DNA of 64,000 nt, from assembly GCF_002902755.1 (NCBI RefSeq), contig NZ_PPRS01000004.1:62001-126000 (forward strand). The letters are read 5' to 3'. Source of the stretch: Mammaliicoccus lentus. GTDB taxonomy: Bacteria; Bacillota; Bacilli; Staphylococcales; Staphylococcaceae. The notes under the pieces are model-generated. The model had not been told where the DNA came from. It saw only the letters and a program-made list of their open reading frames with translations, and did not search any database. The position numbers were made by a program, and so were the translations under genes. Of the stretch, positions 53,261-61,895 are shown piece after piece; position 1 is the stretch's first letter, and each line of letters opens with the position of its first letter.

Positions 53261-53333
53261 TATATCATAATATGGAACATTATATTATATTATGGTATAT
53301 TTAAATGTTAAAAGTTATTGTAAGCGTTGTCAA
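53261..53333 (-). promoter_or_regulatory. Promoter, perfect cre site and palindromic operator of the LDH2-type gene
   Basis: TGTAAGCGTTGTCA (53319-53332) is a perfect match to TGWAANCGNTNWCA. On the minus strand it overlaps -35 TTGACA (53328-53333) with -10 TAACAT (53305-53310). Downstream, TATATCATAATAT (53261-53273) and ATATTATGGTATA (53287-53299) form a 13-bp inverted repeat with one mismatch; it contains the 16-mer shared with the kdgA promoter. Confidence 0.7.
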
Positions 53334-53419
53334 TAGAAGGGTATGTTTTTATTTTGGTATATAACACACAAAGTATAATGATTTATTAAATACTATTATG
53401 TAAAAGGAATAGAATATAA

Positions 53420-53465
53420 ATAAACCTTCTATAAGAAGATTAAATCAACTAATTAGAAGGTTTAT
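53420..53465 (-). terminator. Hairpin/terminator after the small membrane-protein gene
   Basis: ATAAACCTTCT (53420-53430) and AGAAGGTTTAT (53455-53465) form an 11-bp stem with a 24-nt loop, downstream of the gene ending at 53500. Confidence 0.55.
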
Positions 53466-53499
53466 TTTGTGAAAAAGTTGTTTTAGAAGTTTTTTCAAT

Positions 53500-53682
53500 C
53501 TATTTTTTATAATTTTTCAAGTAATATGCGCCTGCTAGGAGACCTACTGGTATACCTAAAAGTGGTGTGAAAATTGCGCTTAATACGAGTACACATACTA
53601 TTAGCACTGCAGCATTGTACCAGTTAAGCTCAAGGTCTAGTAAATCATTGAAACTTTTCTTTAAAACATCTTTAATTTTCAT
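53500..53682 (-). CDS. Small membrane protein
   Basis: A 60-aa protein: positively charged N-terminus, one long hydrophobic stretch (about 22-55) that may form two helices round GIPVG, and a KNYKK tail. AGGAGTG precedes ATG 53682. Family not recognised. Confidence 0.6.
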   Translation of the reverse strand: MKIKDVLKKSFNDLLDLELNWYNAAVLIVCVLVLSAIFTPLLGIPVGLLAGAYYLKNYKK

Positions 53683-53815
53683 GAAATCACTCCTATAAAA
53701 CTCAATGTTTTAATATTTATAATCTATGTATATAATAACATAAAATGTAAAAGTTAAAGAGTAATTGTATATTTAAAATGTGTATAATAGCTATTTATAA
53801 TTATAATATTTGTTA

Positions 53816-53824
53816 TGTTATAAT
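53816..53824 (+). promoter_or_regulatory. Extended -10 promoter of araR
   Basis: TGT-TATAAT at 53816-53824; no good -35. Confidence 0.4.
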
Positions 53825-53868
53825 TTATATAATTGAAATAACTTAGTTACAAGGAATGGAGATAGTTT

Positions 53869-54957
53869 ATGGCTGAACCTAAATATAAATTAATTGCTTT
53901 CCAATTAAAAGATAAAATTATAAATAATGAATATGAGTATGGTAAAACGATCCCTTCTGAGAAAAAGCTTCAAGAACAATACAATGTTAGTCGCTATACA
54001 ATAAGACAAGCTATAGATTTATTAGTACAAGATGGTTATATCATAAAGAAAAAAGGTCTAGGCTCAATTGTTAGTGATAACTATTTGAAAAAAACAAATC
54101 ATGATACTTCTACCAAAAAAATCGGTGTAATCGTTACATATCTTTCTGATTATATTTTCCCAAGTATAATTAGAGGAATCGAAAAAATATTAGGTGCTAA
54201 TGGTTATTCTCTTATATTAGCGAGTACGAATAATACACATGCTGGTGAGCGACGTTGTCTTGAGATGATGATAGAACAAGGTGTTCAAGGTTTGATTGTT
54301 GAACCGACGAAGAGTAATGTGTTTAACCCTAATTTATCTTTTTATTCGTTATTAAAAAGTAAAGAAATACCTGTGCTAATGATTAATGCTTGCTATGAAG
54401 AGTTAAACATTCCTTATATAAGTATTGATGACACAAAATCTGGATTTCTTGCGACTTCTTATTTATTAGATGAAGGTCATGATGACATTGTTCTAATAAC
54501 TAAAATAGATGATATGCAAGGTAAGTTTCGTATGAAAGGGTATATAGAAGCTTTTGAGGATAAAGGTGCGATATTTAAAGGTGAAAATATCTTTACTTAT
54601 ACAACTGAGACAAAAGATAAAGTTCTAGATTTAATCATAAAAGAGTTATTAAATCATGAAATCAATCCGAGTGCCTTTGTTTGTTATAACGATGATATTG
54701 CTTATTCATTTATAAAGCGTTTAAAAGAAAATGGAAAATGTGTACCTGATGATTACTCCGTAGTTGGGGAAGACAACTCTATTTTAAGTCAACTCGAAGA
54801 TATATCACTTACAACTACTTCTCACCCTCAAGAAAACCTTGGAGTAGAAGCAGCACGATGGATGATAAAGGCTATAAATTCTGGTCAAATTGGAGAAACG
54901 ACTATTATGGATACAGAAATTATAATAAGAAATAGTGTTAAAAAGAGAAATGCTTAA
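53869..54957 (+). CDS. araR: Arabinose repressor AraR (GntR HTH + LacI-type sensor)
   Basis: A 362-aa chimeric regulator. The GntR-type winged HTH (about 1-70: PSEKKLQEQYNVSRYTIRQAIDLLV) is fused to a LacI/PBP1-like L-arabinose-binding domain (about 82-362: KKIGVIVTYLSDYIFPSIIRG). AraR represses the ara genes until arabinose binds. It is divergent in function but same strand as araB, 120 bp upstream. ATG 53869 has GGAG upstream. Confidence 0.93.
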   Translation: MAEPKYKLIAFQLKDKIINNEYEYGKTIPSEKKLQEQYNVSRYTIRQAIDLLVQDGYIIKKKGLGSIVSDNYLKKTNHDTSTKKIGVIVTYLSDYIFPSIIRGIEKILGANGYSLILASTNNTHAGERRCLEMMIEQGVQGLIVEPTKSNVFNPNLSFYSLLKSKEIPVLMINACYEELNIPYISIDDTKSGFLATSYLLDEGHDDIVLITKIDDMQGKFRMKGYIEAFEDKGAIFKGENIFTYTTETKDKVLDLIIKELLNHEINPSAFVCYNDDIAYSFIKRLKENGKCVPDDYSVVGEDNSILSQLEDISLTTTSHPQENLGVEAARWMIKAINSGQIGETTIMDTEIIIRNSVKKRNA

Positions 54958-54982
54958 GTTTTGTACTTAAGTATTTTTTTTG
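54953..54982 (+). terminator. Terminator of araR
   Basis: CTTAAGT/ACTTAAG 7-bp stem (54953-54959 / 54965-54971) overlapping the stop codon, followed by an eight-T run. Confidence 0.55.
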
Positions 54983-55017
54983 CGTTTATTACATATATGG
55001 ACAAATAAAAATTATAT

Positions 55018-55067
55018 TTGACATGTACGGTCAAGTGATGGTATATTTCTTTTTGAAAACGATTGCA
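55018..55067 (+). promoter_or_regulatory. araB promoter with AraR-like operator and cre site
   Basis: -35 TTGACA (55018-55023), 18 bp, extended -10 TGG-TATATT (55042-55047). The palindrome TTGAC-N7-GTCAA (55018-55034) covers the -35 and is the candidate AraR site. TGAAAACGATTGCA (55054-55067) is a one-mismatch cre site lying over the transcription start, just before the ribosome site. Confidence 0.65.
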
Positions 55068-55083
55068 AGAGGGAGGCGGTATT

Positions 55084-56685
55084 TTGAATCAAGGTAAAAT
55101 TCATTCAGAAATATCGAACGGTGAGATATCTATCGGTATCGAATTGGGTTCAACTAGGATTAAGACAGTGGCCATCGATACTAACTTTGAAACGATAGGA
55201 TCTGGATATTTTGAATGGGAAAATGAATTCAAAGATGGGTATTGGACTTATTCAATTAATGATGTCTGGATAGGTTTACAAAAAAGTTATAAATCAATGA
55301 CAGATGACATTGAATCAAAATATAATGTGACGATTAAAAAAGTGAAATCTCTAGGGATAAGCGGAATGATGCATGGATATTTAGCATTTGATAAAAACGA
55401 TGACTTGCTTGTGCCGTTTAGAACTTGGAGAAATTCATATACTGAAGAAGCAGCAAATAAATTAAGAGATTATTTTCAGTTTAATATACCTGAACGTTGG
55501 AGTATAGCGCATTTATACCAAGCTATTTTAAATGAGGAACAACACGTCAAAGACATTCAATTTATAACAACTTTAGCTGGATACATTCACTGGTATTTAA
55601 CAGAACAGAAAGTATTAGGTGTAGGCGATGCTTCAGGTATGTTTCCAATTGATCAAAATACTAAAAAATATGACCAAGAAAAATTGAATCAGTTTGATGA
55701 ACTTATCAAAGATAAACAATTTGAATGGGATATTGAATCAGTCTTACCAAAAGTTCTAACAGCAGGTACAAATGCAGGTTGTTTAACAGAACAAGGCGCT
55801 AAGTTATTAGACCCTACAAATAATTTAGAACCAGGTGTGCCACTTTGCCCTCCTGAAGGTGACGCAGGTACTGGTATGGTCGCTACTAATAGTGTTGAAA
55901 AGAAAAAAGGCAATATATCGGCTGGTACGAGTGCATTTGCAATGCTTGTATTAGACCAACCTTTAAGCAAAGTACATCCAGAAATAGATATTGTGACAAC
56001 ACCATCTGGGGATTTAGTCGCAATGGTTCATACAAACAATTGTACTTCAGACATTAATGCTTGGGTGAATTTGTTTGAAGAGACTTTTGAAGTAATGGGT
56101 GTGGAAGTCGATAAAAACCAACTTTATGAACGACTATTTAATCATACGCAACATGCAGATGAGCAAAATGGGAACTTATTATCTTATGGATATATATCAG
56201 GTGAAAACATTACAAAAATAAACAAAGGCATACCTATTTTCTTGAGACCAACAGATAGCCAATTCAATTTAGCAAACTTTATGAAGACGCATATTATGTC
56301 AGCGTTTAGCACATTGAAAATCGGCGTAGATATTCTTAAAGAAGAAGAGAAAGTACTTATCGATTCATTTGTTGTTCATGGAGGCATTTTTAAGACAGAA
56401 GAAATTGCACAACGTATATTAGGCGCAGCTTTAAATAGTTCAGTTGAAGTGTTAAAGACGGCTAATGACGGTGGCGCATGGGGGATGGCTATACTTGCAA
56501 GATATATGGTCAACAACGATAGCCTATTACCATTAAATCAATATTTAGAAGAGAACATATTCGGACAACAAGAAGGTAGTGTTATTCAACCATCTGAAAA
56601 AGATGTAGAAGAATATGAACAATTTATAACTGAATATAAAAAAGGTTTAGAAATAGAAAGAAAAGCATCTCAATTTATTCGTTAG
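55084..56685 (+). CDS. araB: L-ribulokinase
   Basis: Phosphorylates L-ribulose to L-ribulose-5-phosphate with ATP. A 533-aa FGGY-family kinase: ISIGIELGSTRIKTVAID (about 17-34) opens the N-lobe ATPase fold, GNISAGTSAFAMLV (about 279-292) the phosphate-2 region and VHGGIFKTEEIAQ (about 432) the C-lobe. TTG 55084 is chosen: GGGAGG lies 7 nt upstream and an in-frame TTG at 55063 precedes that site. First gene of araB-araD-araA-araE. Confidence 0.93.
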   Translation: MNQGKIHSEISNGEISIGIELGSTRIKTVAIDTNFETIGSGYFEWENEFKDGYWTYSINDVWIGLQKSYKSMTDDIESKYNVTIKKVKSLGISGMMHGYLAFDKNDDLLVPFRTWRNSYTEEAANKLRDYFQFNIPERWSIAHLYQAILNEEQHVKDIQFITTLAGYIHWYLTEQKVLGVGDASGMFPIDQNTKKYDQEKLNQFDELIKDKQFEWDIESVLPKVLTAGTNAGCLTEQGAKLLDPTNNLEPGVPLCPPEGDAGTGMVATNSVEKKKGNISAGTSAFAMLVLDQPLSKVHPEIDIVTTPSGDLVAMVHTNNCTSDINAWVNLFEETFEVMGVEVDKNQLYERLFNHTQHADEQNGNLLSYGYISGENITKINKGIPIFLRPTDSQFNLANFMKTHIMSAFSTLKIGVDILKEEEKVLIDSFVVHGGIFKTEEIAQRILGAALNSSVEVLKTANDGGAWGMAILARYMVNNDSLLPLNQYLEENIFGQQEGSVIQPSEKDVEEYEQFITEYKKGLEIERKASQFIR

Positions 56686-56695
56686 GAGTGTAAAC

Positions 56696-57388
56696 ATGTT
56701 AGAAAAATTAAAAAAAGAAGTGTTTGAAGCAAACCTCGAATTACCAAGAAGAGAACTCATTAAATATACATGGGGTAATGTCAGTGCAATCGACAGAGAA
56801 AGTAATTTATTCGTCATTAAACCAAGTGGCGTCGATTACGATGTAATAACTGCAGATGACATGGTCGTTTGTAATTTAGATGGCGAAGTAATCGAAGGTG
56901 AATTAAATCCCTCTTCAGACATGCCTACACACGCGGTGTTATATAAATCATTCAAAGATATTGGCAGCATAGTTCATACACATTCTACTTGGGCAACGAT
57001 TTGGTCACAAGCCGGATTAGATGTACCTGTTTATGGAACGACACATGCTGATACATTCTTTGGACCAGTTCCATGTGCAAGGCATTTAACAGAAGAAGAG
57101 ATTAATAAAAATTATGAACATGAAACAGGAAACGTCATTGTTGAAACTTTTGAAGAAAGAAATATAAATCCAAATGAAGTTCCAGGAGTACTCTTACATG
57201 GTCACGCACCATTTGTTTGGGCAGAAAATGCAGAGAAAGCTGTAATGAATGCGGTAGTACTAGAAGAAGTATGTAAGATGAATTTATTTACACTTCAATT
57301 AAATCAAGAAAGCGAACACTTACCAAATAGAATCTTGAATAAACATTATGAAAGAAAACATGGAGAAAATTCATATTACGGACAATAA
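56696..57388 (+). CDS. araD: L-ribulose-5-phosphate 4-epimerase
   Basis: Converts L-ribulose-5-phosphate to D-xylulose-5-phosphate, linking arabinose to the pentose phosphate pathway. A 230-aa class II aldolase-fold enzyme; zinc histidines are in SIVHTHSTWATIW (about 94-106) and LLHGHAPFVWA (about 165-175), with YGTTHADTFFG between. TAGGAGTG lies before ATG 56696; 10 bp after araB. Confidence 0.95.
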   Translation: MLEKLKKEVFEANLELPRRELIKYTWGNVSAIDRESNLFVIKPSGVDYDVITADDMVVCNLDGEVIEGELNPSSDMPTHAVLYKSFKDIGSIVHTHSTWATIWSQAGLDVPVYGTTHADTFFGPVPCARHLTEEEINKNYEHETGNVIVETFEERNINPNEVPGVLLHGHAPFVWAENAEKAVMNAVVLEEVCKMNLFTLQLNQESEHLPNRILNKHYERKHGENSYYGQ

Positions 57389-57408
57389 TCTAAAGGAGGA
57401 AAATAAAA

Positions 57409-58830
57409 ATGAGTAATCAAAAAGAATTTTGGTTTTTTGTAGGATCACAAGAGTTATATGGGGACGAAGCATTAAATCAAGTGAAAGCCAATGCTCAAAC
57501 AATTGTAGACACTTTAAATAAAGAAGGAAACTTACCTTATCCAATTAAATTAAAAGAAGAGTTAGCAATATCACAAGATGTAATTACATCAGTTATGAAA
57601 GAAGCTAACTACAAAGATGAAGTACAAGGTGTTATCACATGGATGCATACATTCTCTCCAGCAAAAATGTGGATTAGAGGTACACGAATTTTACAAAAAC
57701 CGCTTCTACACTTTGTTACTCAATTTAATAATCATATTCCATGGGACACAATTGATATGGATTACATGAACTTACACCAATCAGCACATGGTGATAGAGA
57801 ATATGGTTACATAAATGAAAGATTAAAGAAAAATAATGAAGTAATCGTTGGTCATTGGCAAGAAGCTGAAGTACAAGAACAAATTAGTCGTTGGATGAAT
57901 GTAGCATATGCATATAACGAAAGCTTCAATATCAAAGTTGCGAGATTCGGAGACAATATGAGAAATGTTGCTGTGACAGAAGGCGATAAGATAGAAGCTC
58001 AAATTCAATTAGGTTGGACAGTAGATTATTTCGGAATTGGTGACTTAACATCAATTGTTAATGAAGTTTCTGAACAAGAAGTAAATAACTTATTCGATGA
58101 ATATAAAACGTTATACGACTTTGATTATGGTGACTATGAAGTGAGCGAATGGGAAAATTCAGTTAAAGAACAAATCAAATATGAAATTGCCATTAAACGA
58201 TTTTTAGATACAGGTGGTTATACAGCATTTACTACTAACTTTGAAGATTTATATGGCATGGAACAATTACCAGGCTTAGCAGTTCAAAGATTGAATGAAC
58301 AGGGATATGGCTTTGCTGGAGAAGGAGATTGGAAAACTGCAGCTTTAGATAGGTTATTAAAAGTGATGTCTCACAATACGCAAACAGGTTTCATGGAAGA
58401 TTACACATATGAAATGAGATCAGGACGTGAAGCAATACTTGGTTCACATATGTTAGAAGTAGATCCTACTTTAGCAAAAACAAAACCAAAAATTGTTGTA
58501 AACCCACTTGGTATTGGAGGCAAAAATGACCCAGCTAGATTAGTATTTGACGGAGAAGCTGGAGAGGGCGTAATTGTATCTATTTCAGATATGGGAACTC
58601 ATTTTAGAATGTTAATCAATGAAGTAGAAGCTTTTGTTCCAGAAGAAGCGGCTCCTCATTTACCAGTTGCACGTGTGATTTGGAAAGTAAAACCAGGTTT
58701 TCATGAAGGTATAAAAGAATGGATCACTCAAGGTGGCGGTCACCATACAGTCATATCTTTAAGCTTAACAAAAGAACAAATCGTAACTTTAGCAACATTG
58801 TTTAACCTGGAATATAAGTTAATTAACTAG
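57409..58830 (+). CDS. araA: L-arabinose isomerase
   Basis: Converts L-arabinose to L-ribulose. A 473-aa Mn2+ enzyme of the usual staphylococcal length. EFWFFVGSQELYGDEAL is the family N-terminus; metal ligands lie in GFAGEGDWKTAAL, DYTYEM and the C-terminal HLPVARVIWK and GGGHHTVIS segments. AAAGGAGG precedes ATG 57409. Confidence 0.96.
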   Translation: MSNQKEFWFFVGSQELYGDEALNQVKANAQTIVDTLNKEGNLPYPIKLKEELAISQDVITSVMKEANYKDEVQGVITWMHTFSPAKMWIRGTRILQKPLLHFVTQFNNHIPWDTIDMDYMNLHQSAHGDREYGYINERLKKNNEVIVGHWQEAEVQEQISRWMNVAYAYNESFNIKVARFGDNMRNVAVTEGDKIEAQIQLGWTVDYFGIGDLTSIVNEVSEQEVNNLFDEYKTLYDFDYGDYEVSEWENSVKEQIKYEIAIKRFLDTGGYTAFTTNFEDLYGMEQLPGLAVQRLNEQGYGFAGEGDWKTAALDRLLKVMSHNTQTGFMEDYTYEMRSGREAILGSHMLEVDPTLAKTKPKIVVNPLGIGGKNDPARLVFDGEAGEGVIVSISDMGTHFRMLINEVEAFVPEEAAPHLPVARVIWKVKPGFHEGIKEWITQGGGHHTVISLSLTKEQIVTLATLFNLEYKLIN

Positions 58831-58878
58831 GCAAATTCGATAATTTAATTCAAATCTCAATAACAAAGGGGAATGAAA

Positions 58879-60249
58879 ATGGGAGATAAAAAGCCAAAGA
58901 CAGGTTTAATATATGCATTTGGTGCTTTCGGAGGATTTTTATTTGGATATGATATCGGTATTATAAACGGAGCTTTACCAGGAATTAAAGAAACATGGGA
59001 AATCAGTCCATTATTAGAAGGAACAATTACTTCAATACTATTTTTAGGTGCAATGATTGGTGCAGTTTCAATGGCGCCATTAGCTGATAAATGGGGCAGA
59101 AAAATGATGATTCTAATTACAGCAATTATCTTCGCTGTTGGATCATTAGCTTGTGGTTTTTCAGGGAATCCAGAAATATTAATTGTTTCTAGATTTATAC
59201 TAGGTATTTCAGTTGGTTCGGCTTCGGCTCTCGTACCAATGTACATGGGAGAAATATCTCCACCAGTCATTAGAGGTAAAATATCTGGTTTGAACCAATT
59301 GATGATAACAATCGGTATGCTTATATCTTATGGTGTGAACTATGCATTTATAGGTGTCTTTGAAGGTTGGAGATGGATGCTAGGAGGCGCAGTTGTACCA
59401 GCAATTGTACTCTTCATAGGCGCATTTATTTTACCAGAATCACCTAGATACCTAATTAAAAAAGGACTTACAGATTTAGCATTAAGTAATTTGAAGAAAA
59501 TTAGAACAGAACGTGAAGCAGAAAGAGAATATAGAGAAATATTACAAATTAATGAAGCAATCAGTAAAGAACAGAAGAAATTCAAACTTACAAAAGCTGT
59601 TACATTTTCAGTGTTTGTCGGTTGTTGTGTAACATTTTTACAACAAATACAAGGTGCAAATACAATTTTCTACTACTCATCACAAATACTTGGGGATGTG
59701 TTTGGATCAACAATCAGTGGTGTAATTTCAACAGTGGGTGTCGGTGTTGTCTTCGTGCTAGCAACAATTGTGACATTGATATTTGTAGATAAGTTTAATA
59801 GAAAAACATTATTTATGTCCGGATCAATAGGAATGGGACTATGCTTATTATTAGTAGGTATTATTTATCCATATACAAATGACGGACATATGTGGGCAAT
59901 ATCACTCGTATTTATTTTTATATGCGTATATGTCATATTTTATGCATATTCTTGGGCAGCAGTTACTTGGATTGTAGTAGGAGAACTGTTCCCAAGTGAA
60001 GCAAGAGGGATGGCGACAGGAATAGCGTCAATGGTTAACTGGTTAGGAAATATCGTAGTCGCATTATTCTTCCCTGTACTTATGCAAAGCATTGGATTAA
60101 GTAATATATTCTTTATGTTTGCGGGTATATGTGTGATAGGTTTCTTATTCTCTAAATATGTATTATATGAAACAAAAGGAAAAACACTAGAAGAAATCGA
60201 ATTATACTTAGATGACCGTATGAATGAACCAGCGGAATCAAATGTATAA
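58879..60249 (+). CDS. araE: Sugar porter MFS transporter (AraE-like)
   Basis: A 456-aa, 12-helix sugar:H+ symporter. GFLFGYDIGIINGALPG (helix 1), GRKMM loop, PESPRYLIKKG after helix 6 and GPETKGKTLEE-type ending (YETKGKTLEEIE) are sugar porter hallmarks. Position after araA and resemblance to AraE point to L-arabinose uptake. ATG 58879 is preferred to 58873 by spacing from AAAGGGG. Confidence 0.9.
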   Translation: MGDKKPKTGLIYAFGAFGGFLFGYDIGIINGALPGIKETWEISPLLEGTITSILFLGAMIGAVSMAPLADKWGRKMMILITAIIFAVGSLACGFSGNPEILIVSRFILGISVGSASALVPMYMGEISPPVIRGKISGLNQLMITIGMLISYGVNYAFIGVFEGWRWMLGGAVVPAIVLFIGAFILPESPRYLIKKGLTDLALSNLKKIRTEREAEREYREILQINEAISKEQKKFKLTKAVTFSVFVGCCVTFLQQIQGANTIFYYSSQILGDVFGSTISGVISTVGVGVVFVLATIVTLIFVDKFNRKTLFMSGSIGMGLCLLLVGIIYPYTNDGHMWAISLVFIFICVYVIFYAYSWAAVTWIVVGELFPSEARGMATGIASMVNWLGNIVVALFFPVLMQSIGLSNIFFMFAGICVIGFLFSKYVLYETKGKTLEEIELYLDDRMNEPAESNV

Positions 60250-60273
60250 AATAGATAATGAATAAAATGAGGG

Positions 60274-60322
60274 CTCTCTTCAATGTAGACACTGAAAAGT
60301 GGAAACAATGAAGAGAGTTTTT
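60274..60322 (+). terminator. Terminator of the ara operon
   Basis: 9-bp CTCTCTTCA/TGAAGAGAG stem (60274-60282 / 60309-60317) with a 26-nt loop that itself contains CACT-GAAA-AGTG, followed by six T. Confidence 0.7.
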
Positions 60323-60345
60323 TGATGGTGGAAGATTTGGGAGCG

Positions 60346-60463
60346 GATGTTGCAAGACGAGTGCCACGTGCAATATAAAGGGTTAGGATGTTGCAAGACA
60401 AGTACCACGTGCAATATAGAGTGTTAGAATGTTGCAAGACGGGCTCCACGTGCAACATTGTGA
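60346..60463. repeat. Three-unit tandem palindromic repeat, 41-bp period
   Basis: Units begin (ATGTTGCAAGAC) at 60347, 60388 and 60429, exactly 41 bp apart. Each unit is a hairpin; the third has perfect ATGTTGCA/TGCAACAT arms, and all contain CCACGTGCAA. Sequence is unrelated to the 42-bp repeat at 744 and 24339, but the design is the same. An open frame reading through it on the minus strand is an artefact of the repeats. Confidence 0.82.
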
Positions 60464-60491
60464 TATCGTAAATCATTTCAAAGCCCTTTTA

Positions 60492-60725
60492 TTATGTGCT
60501 TTGTCTTTTAGAAACAACAATATTAAAAATTAACCATATTAATTGTAGTAAAAATGGGAAAATGAATGCTAGAAATAATATACCAATATTAACCCATTTT
60601 AATTCTATGGTTTGAGTGACACCTCCAGCATCTTGATCTCTAAACCATAAAAATAATGAAATAGCAGTGAAAGAAGCCAGTTCAAAAATACTAACAATCC
60701 ACCATAAAACCCAAGATAGTTTCAT
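60492..60725 (-). CDS. DUF3923 family small membrane protein
   Basis: A 77-aa protein with two helices (about 4-27 and 45-70) and a polar loop RDQDAGGVTQTIELKW; the first helix begins MKLSWVLWW as in DUF3923 proteins. Function unknown. ATG 60725 has GGTAAC just upstream, so the ribosome site is weak. Confidence 0.7.
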   Translation of the reverse strand: MKLSWVLWWIVSIFELASFTAISLFLWFRDQDAGGVTQTIELKWVNIGILFLAFIFPFLLQLIWLIFNIVVSKRQST

Positions 60726-60857
60726 AACTGTTACCTCAATATACTCTATTTATAAAATAAGGATACATATCGAATGATACCATTTTAAAAATAGCAAATA
60801 AAGTCAAGATTTAATGAATTTAAATAGCTAATATAATATCTAGAGGAGGTGATTACT

Positions 60858-61733
60858 TTGAAATATGATACTATCATTCAAAAAACAATTAATTGGATTG
60901 AAAATAACTTACACGAAGATATTTCTTCTACTGATATATCAAGCGTTGCAGGATTTTCAAAATATCATTTTCATAGAGTGTTTTTGTCATTTACCGGTAT
61001 GTCTTTTGCTAATTATATCAGAATACGAAGACTCACAAATGCTGCTAATTTATTAATTAATACTGAAGAGAAGATAATAGACATAGCATTTTATTATCAA
61101 TTTGAATCACAAGAATCTTTTACGAGAGCTTTTAGAAAATATTATGGTTTACCACCTGGACGATACAGAAAGTTGATGACTAATGTAAATAGAAAAAAGG
61201 AGGATTTTATAATGAATAATGAAATTAAAGGTTGGTTTATTAGTGGCAGTGATCCTTTTGATTATGAAATGGGAATAGATCATACAAATGTATATCAAGG
61301 TAAAGCATCAGGTTTTTTAAAATCAAAAAATGGTAGAAAGCCAAATGGTTTTGCCACAATGATGCAACAGTTTAGTGCCAAATCATATAAAAATAACCGA
61401 ATGAAATTATCAGCTTTTATTAAAACTGATAATGTTCAAGAAACTGTTGGGTTGTGGATGAGAATAGATAATAAGTCAGAAGACATATTACAATTTGACA
61501 ATATGAGTGATCGCCCAATTGTTGGTACAAATAATTGGAATATATATTCGATTGTTCTTGATGTACCAGATAGTAGTGAAATAATATCTTTTGGATTATT
61601 ATTACAAGGATCAGGTAAGGCTTGGATTGATGGTATACGTTTTACGAGTGTAGATAAAAATACTCCTTCAACTAACATGAATTTGGACCGTGTACTTTTA
61701 GATAAACCAATTAATTTAACATTTGAAGATTGA
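60858..61733 (+). CDS. AraC-family protein: N-terminal HTH fused to a carbohydrate-binding-like beta domain
   Basis: A 291-aa protein. The double HTH is N-terminal (about 1-108: HEDISSTDISSVAGFSKYHFHRVF, then FESQESFTRAFRKYYGLPPGRYRK). After a linker, about residues 122-285 form a beta-rich domain ending GSGKAWIDGIRFTSVD, the closing strand pattern of carbohydrate-binding jelly rolls. TTG 60858 is chosen; AGGAGGTGAT is 7 nt upstream, and GTG 60849 is inside it. It stands before aldA, a possible target. Regulator of sugar-related genes is inference. Confidence 0.75.
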   Translation: MKYDTIIQKTINWIENNLHEDISSTDISSVAGFSKYHFHRVFLSFTGMSFANYIRIRRLTNAANLLINTEEKIIDIAFYYQFESQESFTRAFRKYYGLPPGRYRKLMTNVNRKKEDFIMNNEIKGWFISGSDPFDYEMGIDHTNVYQGKASGFLKSKNGRKPNGFATMMQQFSAKSYKNNRMKLSAFIKTDNVQETVGLWMRIDNKSEDILQFDNMSDRPIVGTNNWNIYSIVLDVPDSSEIISFGLLLQGSGKAWIDGIRFTSVDKNTPSTNMNLDRVLLDKPINLTFED

Positions 61734-61895
61734 AAATACTTTAATTTACGGTGCTGTTTTATTTGTAGTTTTAGGAATTATTATTCAATCATTTAACATA
61801 TTCTTTGATTAGAATGTACATTCACATTCTATCCTCTATATTTGTTTACTTAATTCTTTTCAAGGGAATTATTTAATAAAAAGGGAGGTCATTTT

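Noticed and set aside
59940-60476. 178-aa minus-strand open frame over the araE end and the 41-bp repeats
   Set aside because: It reads through araE antisense, the ara terminator and the repeats; its repeated N-terminal peptides simply reflect the 41-bp repeat, and there is no ribosome site.
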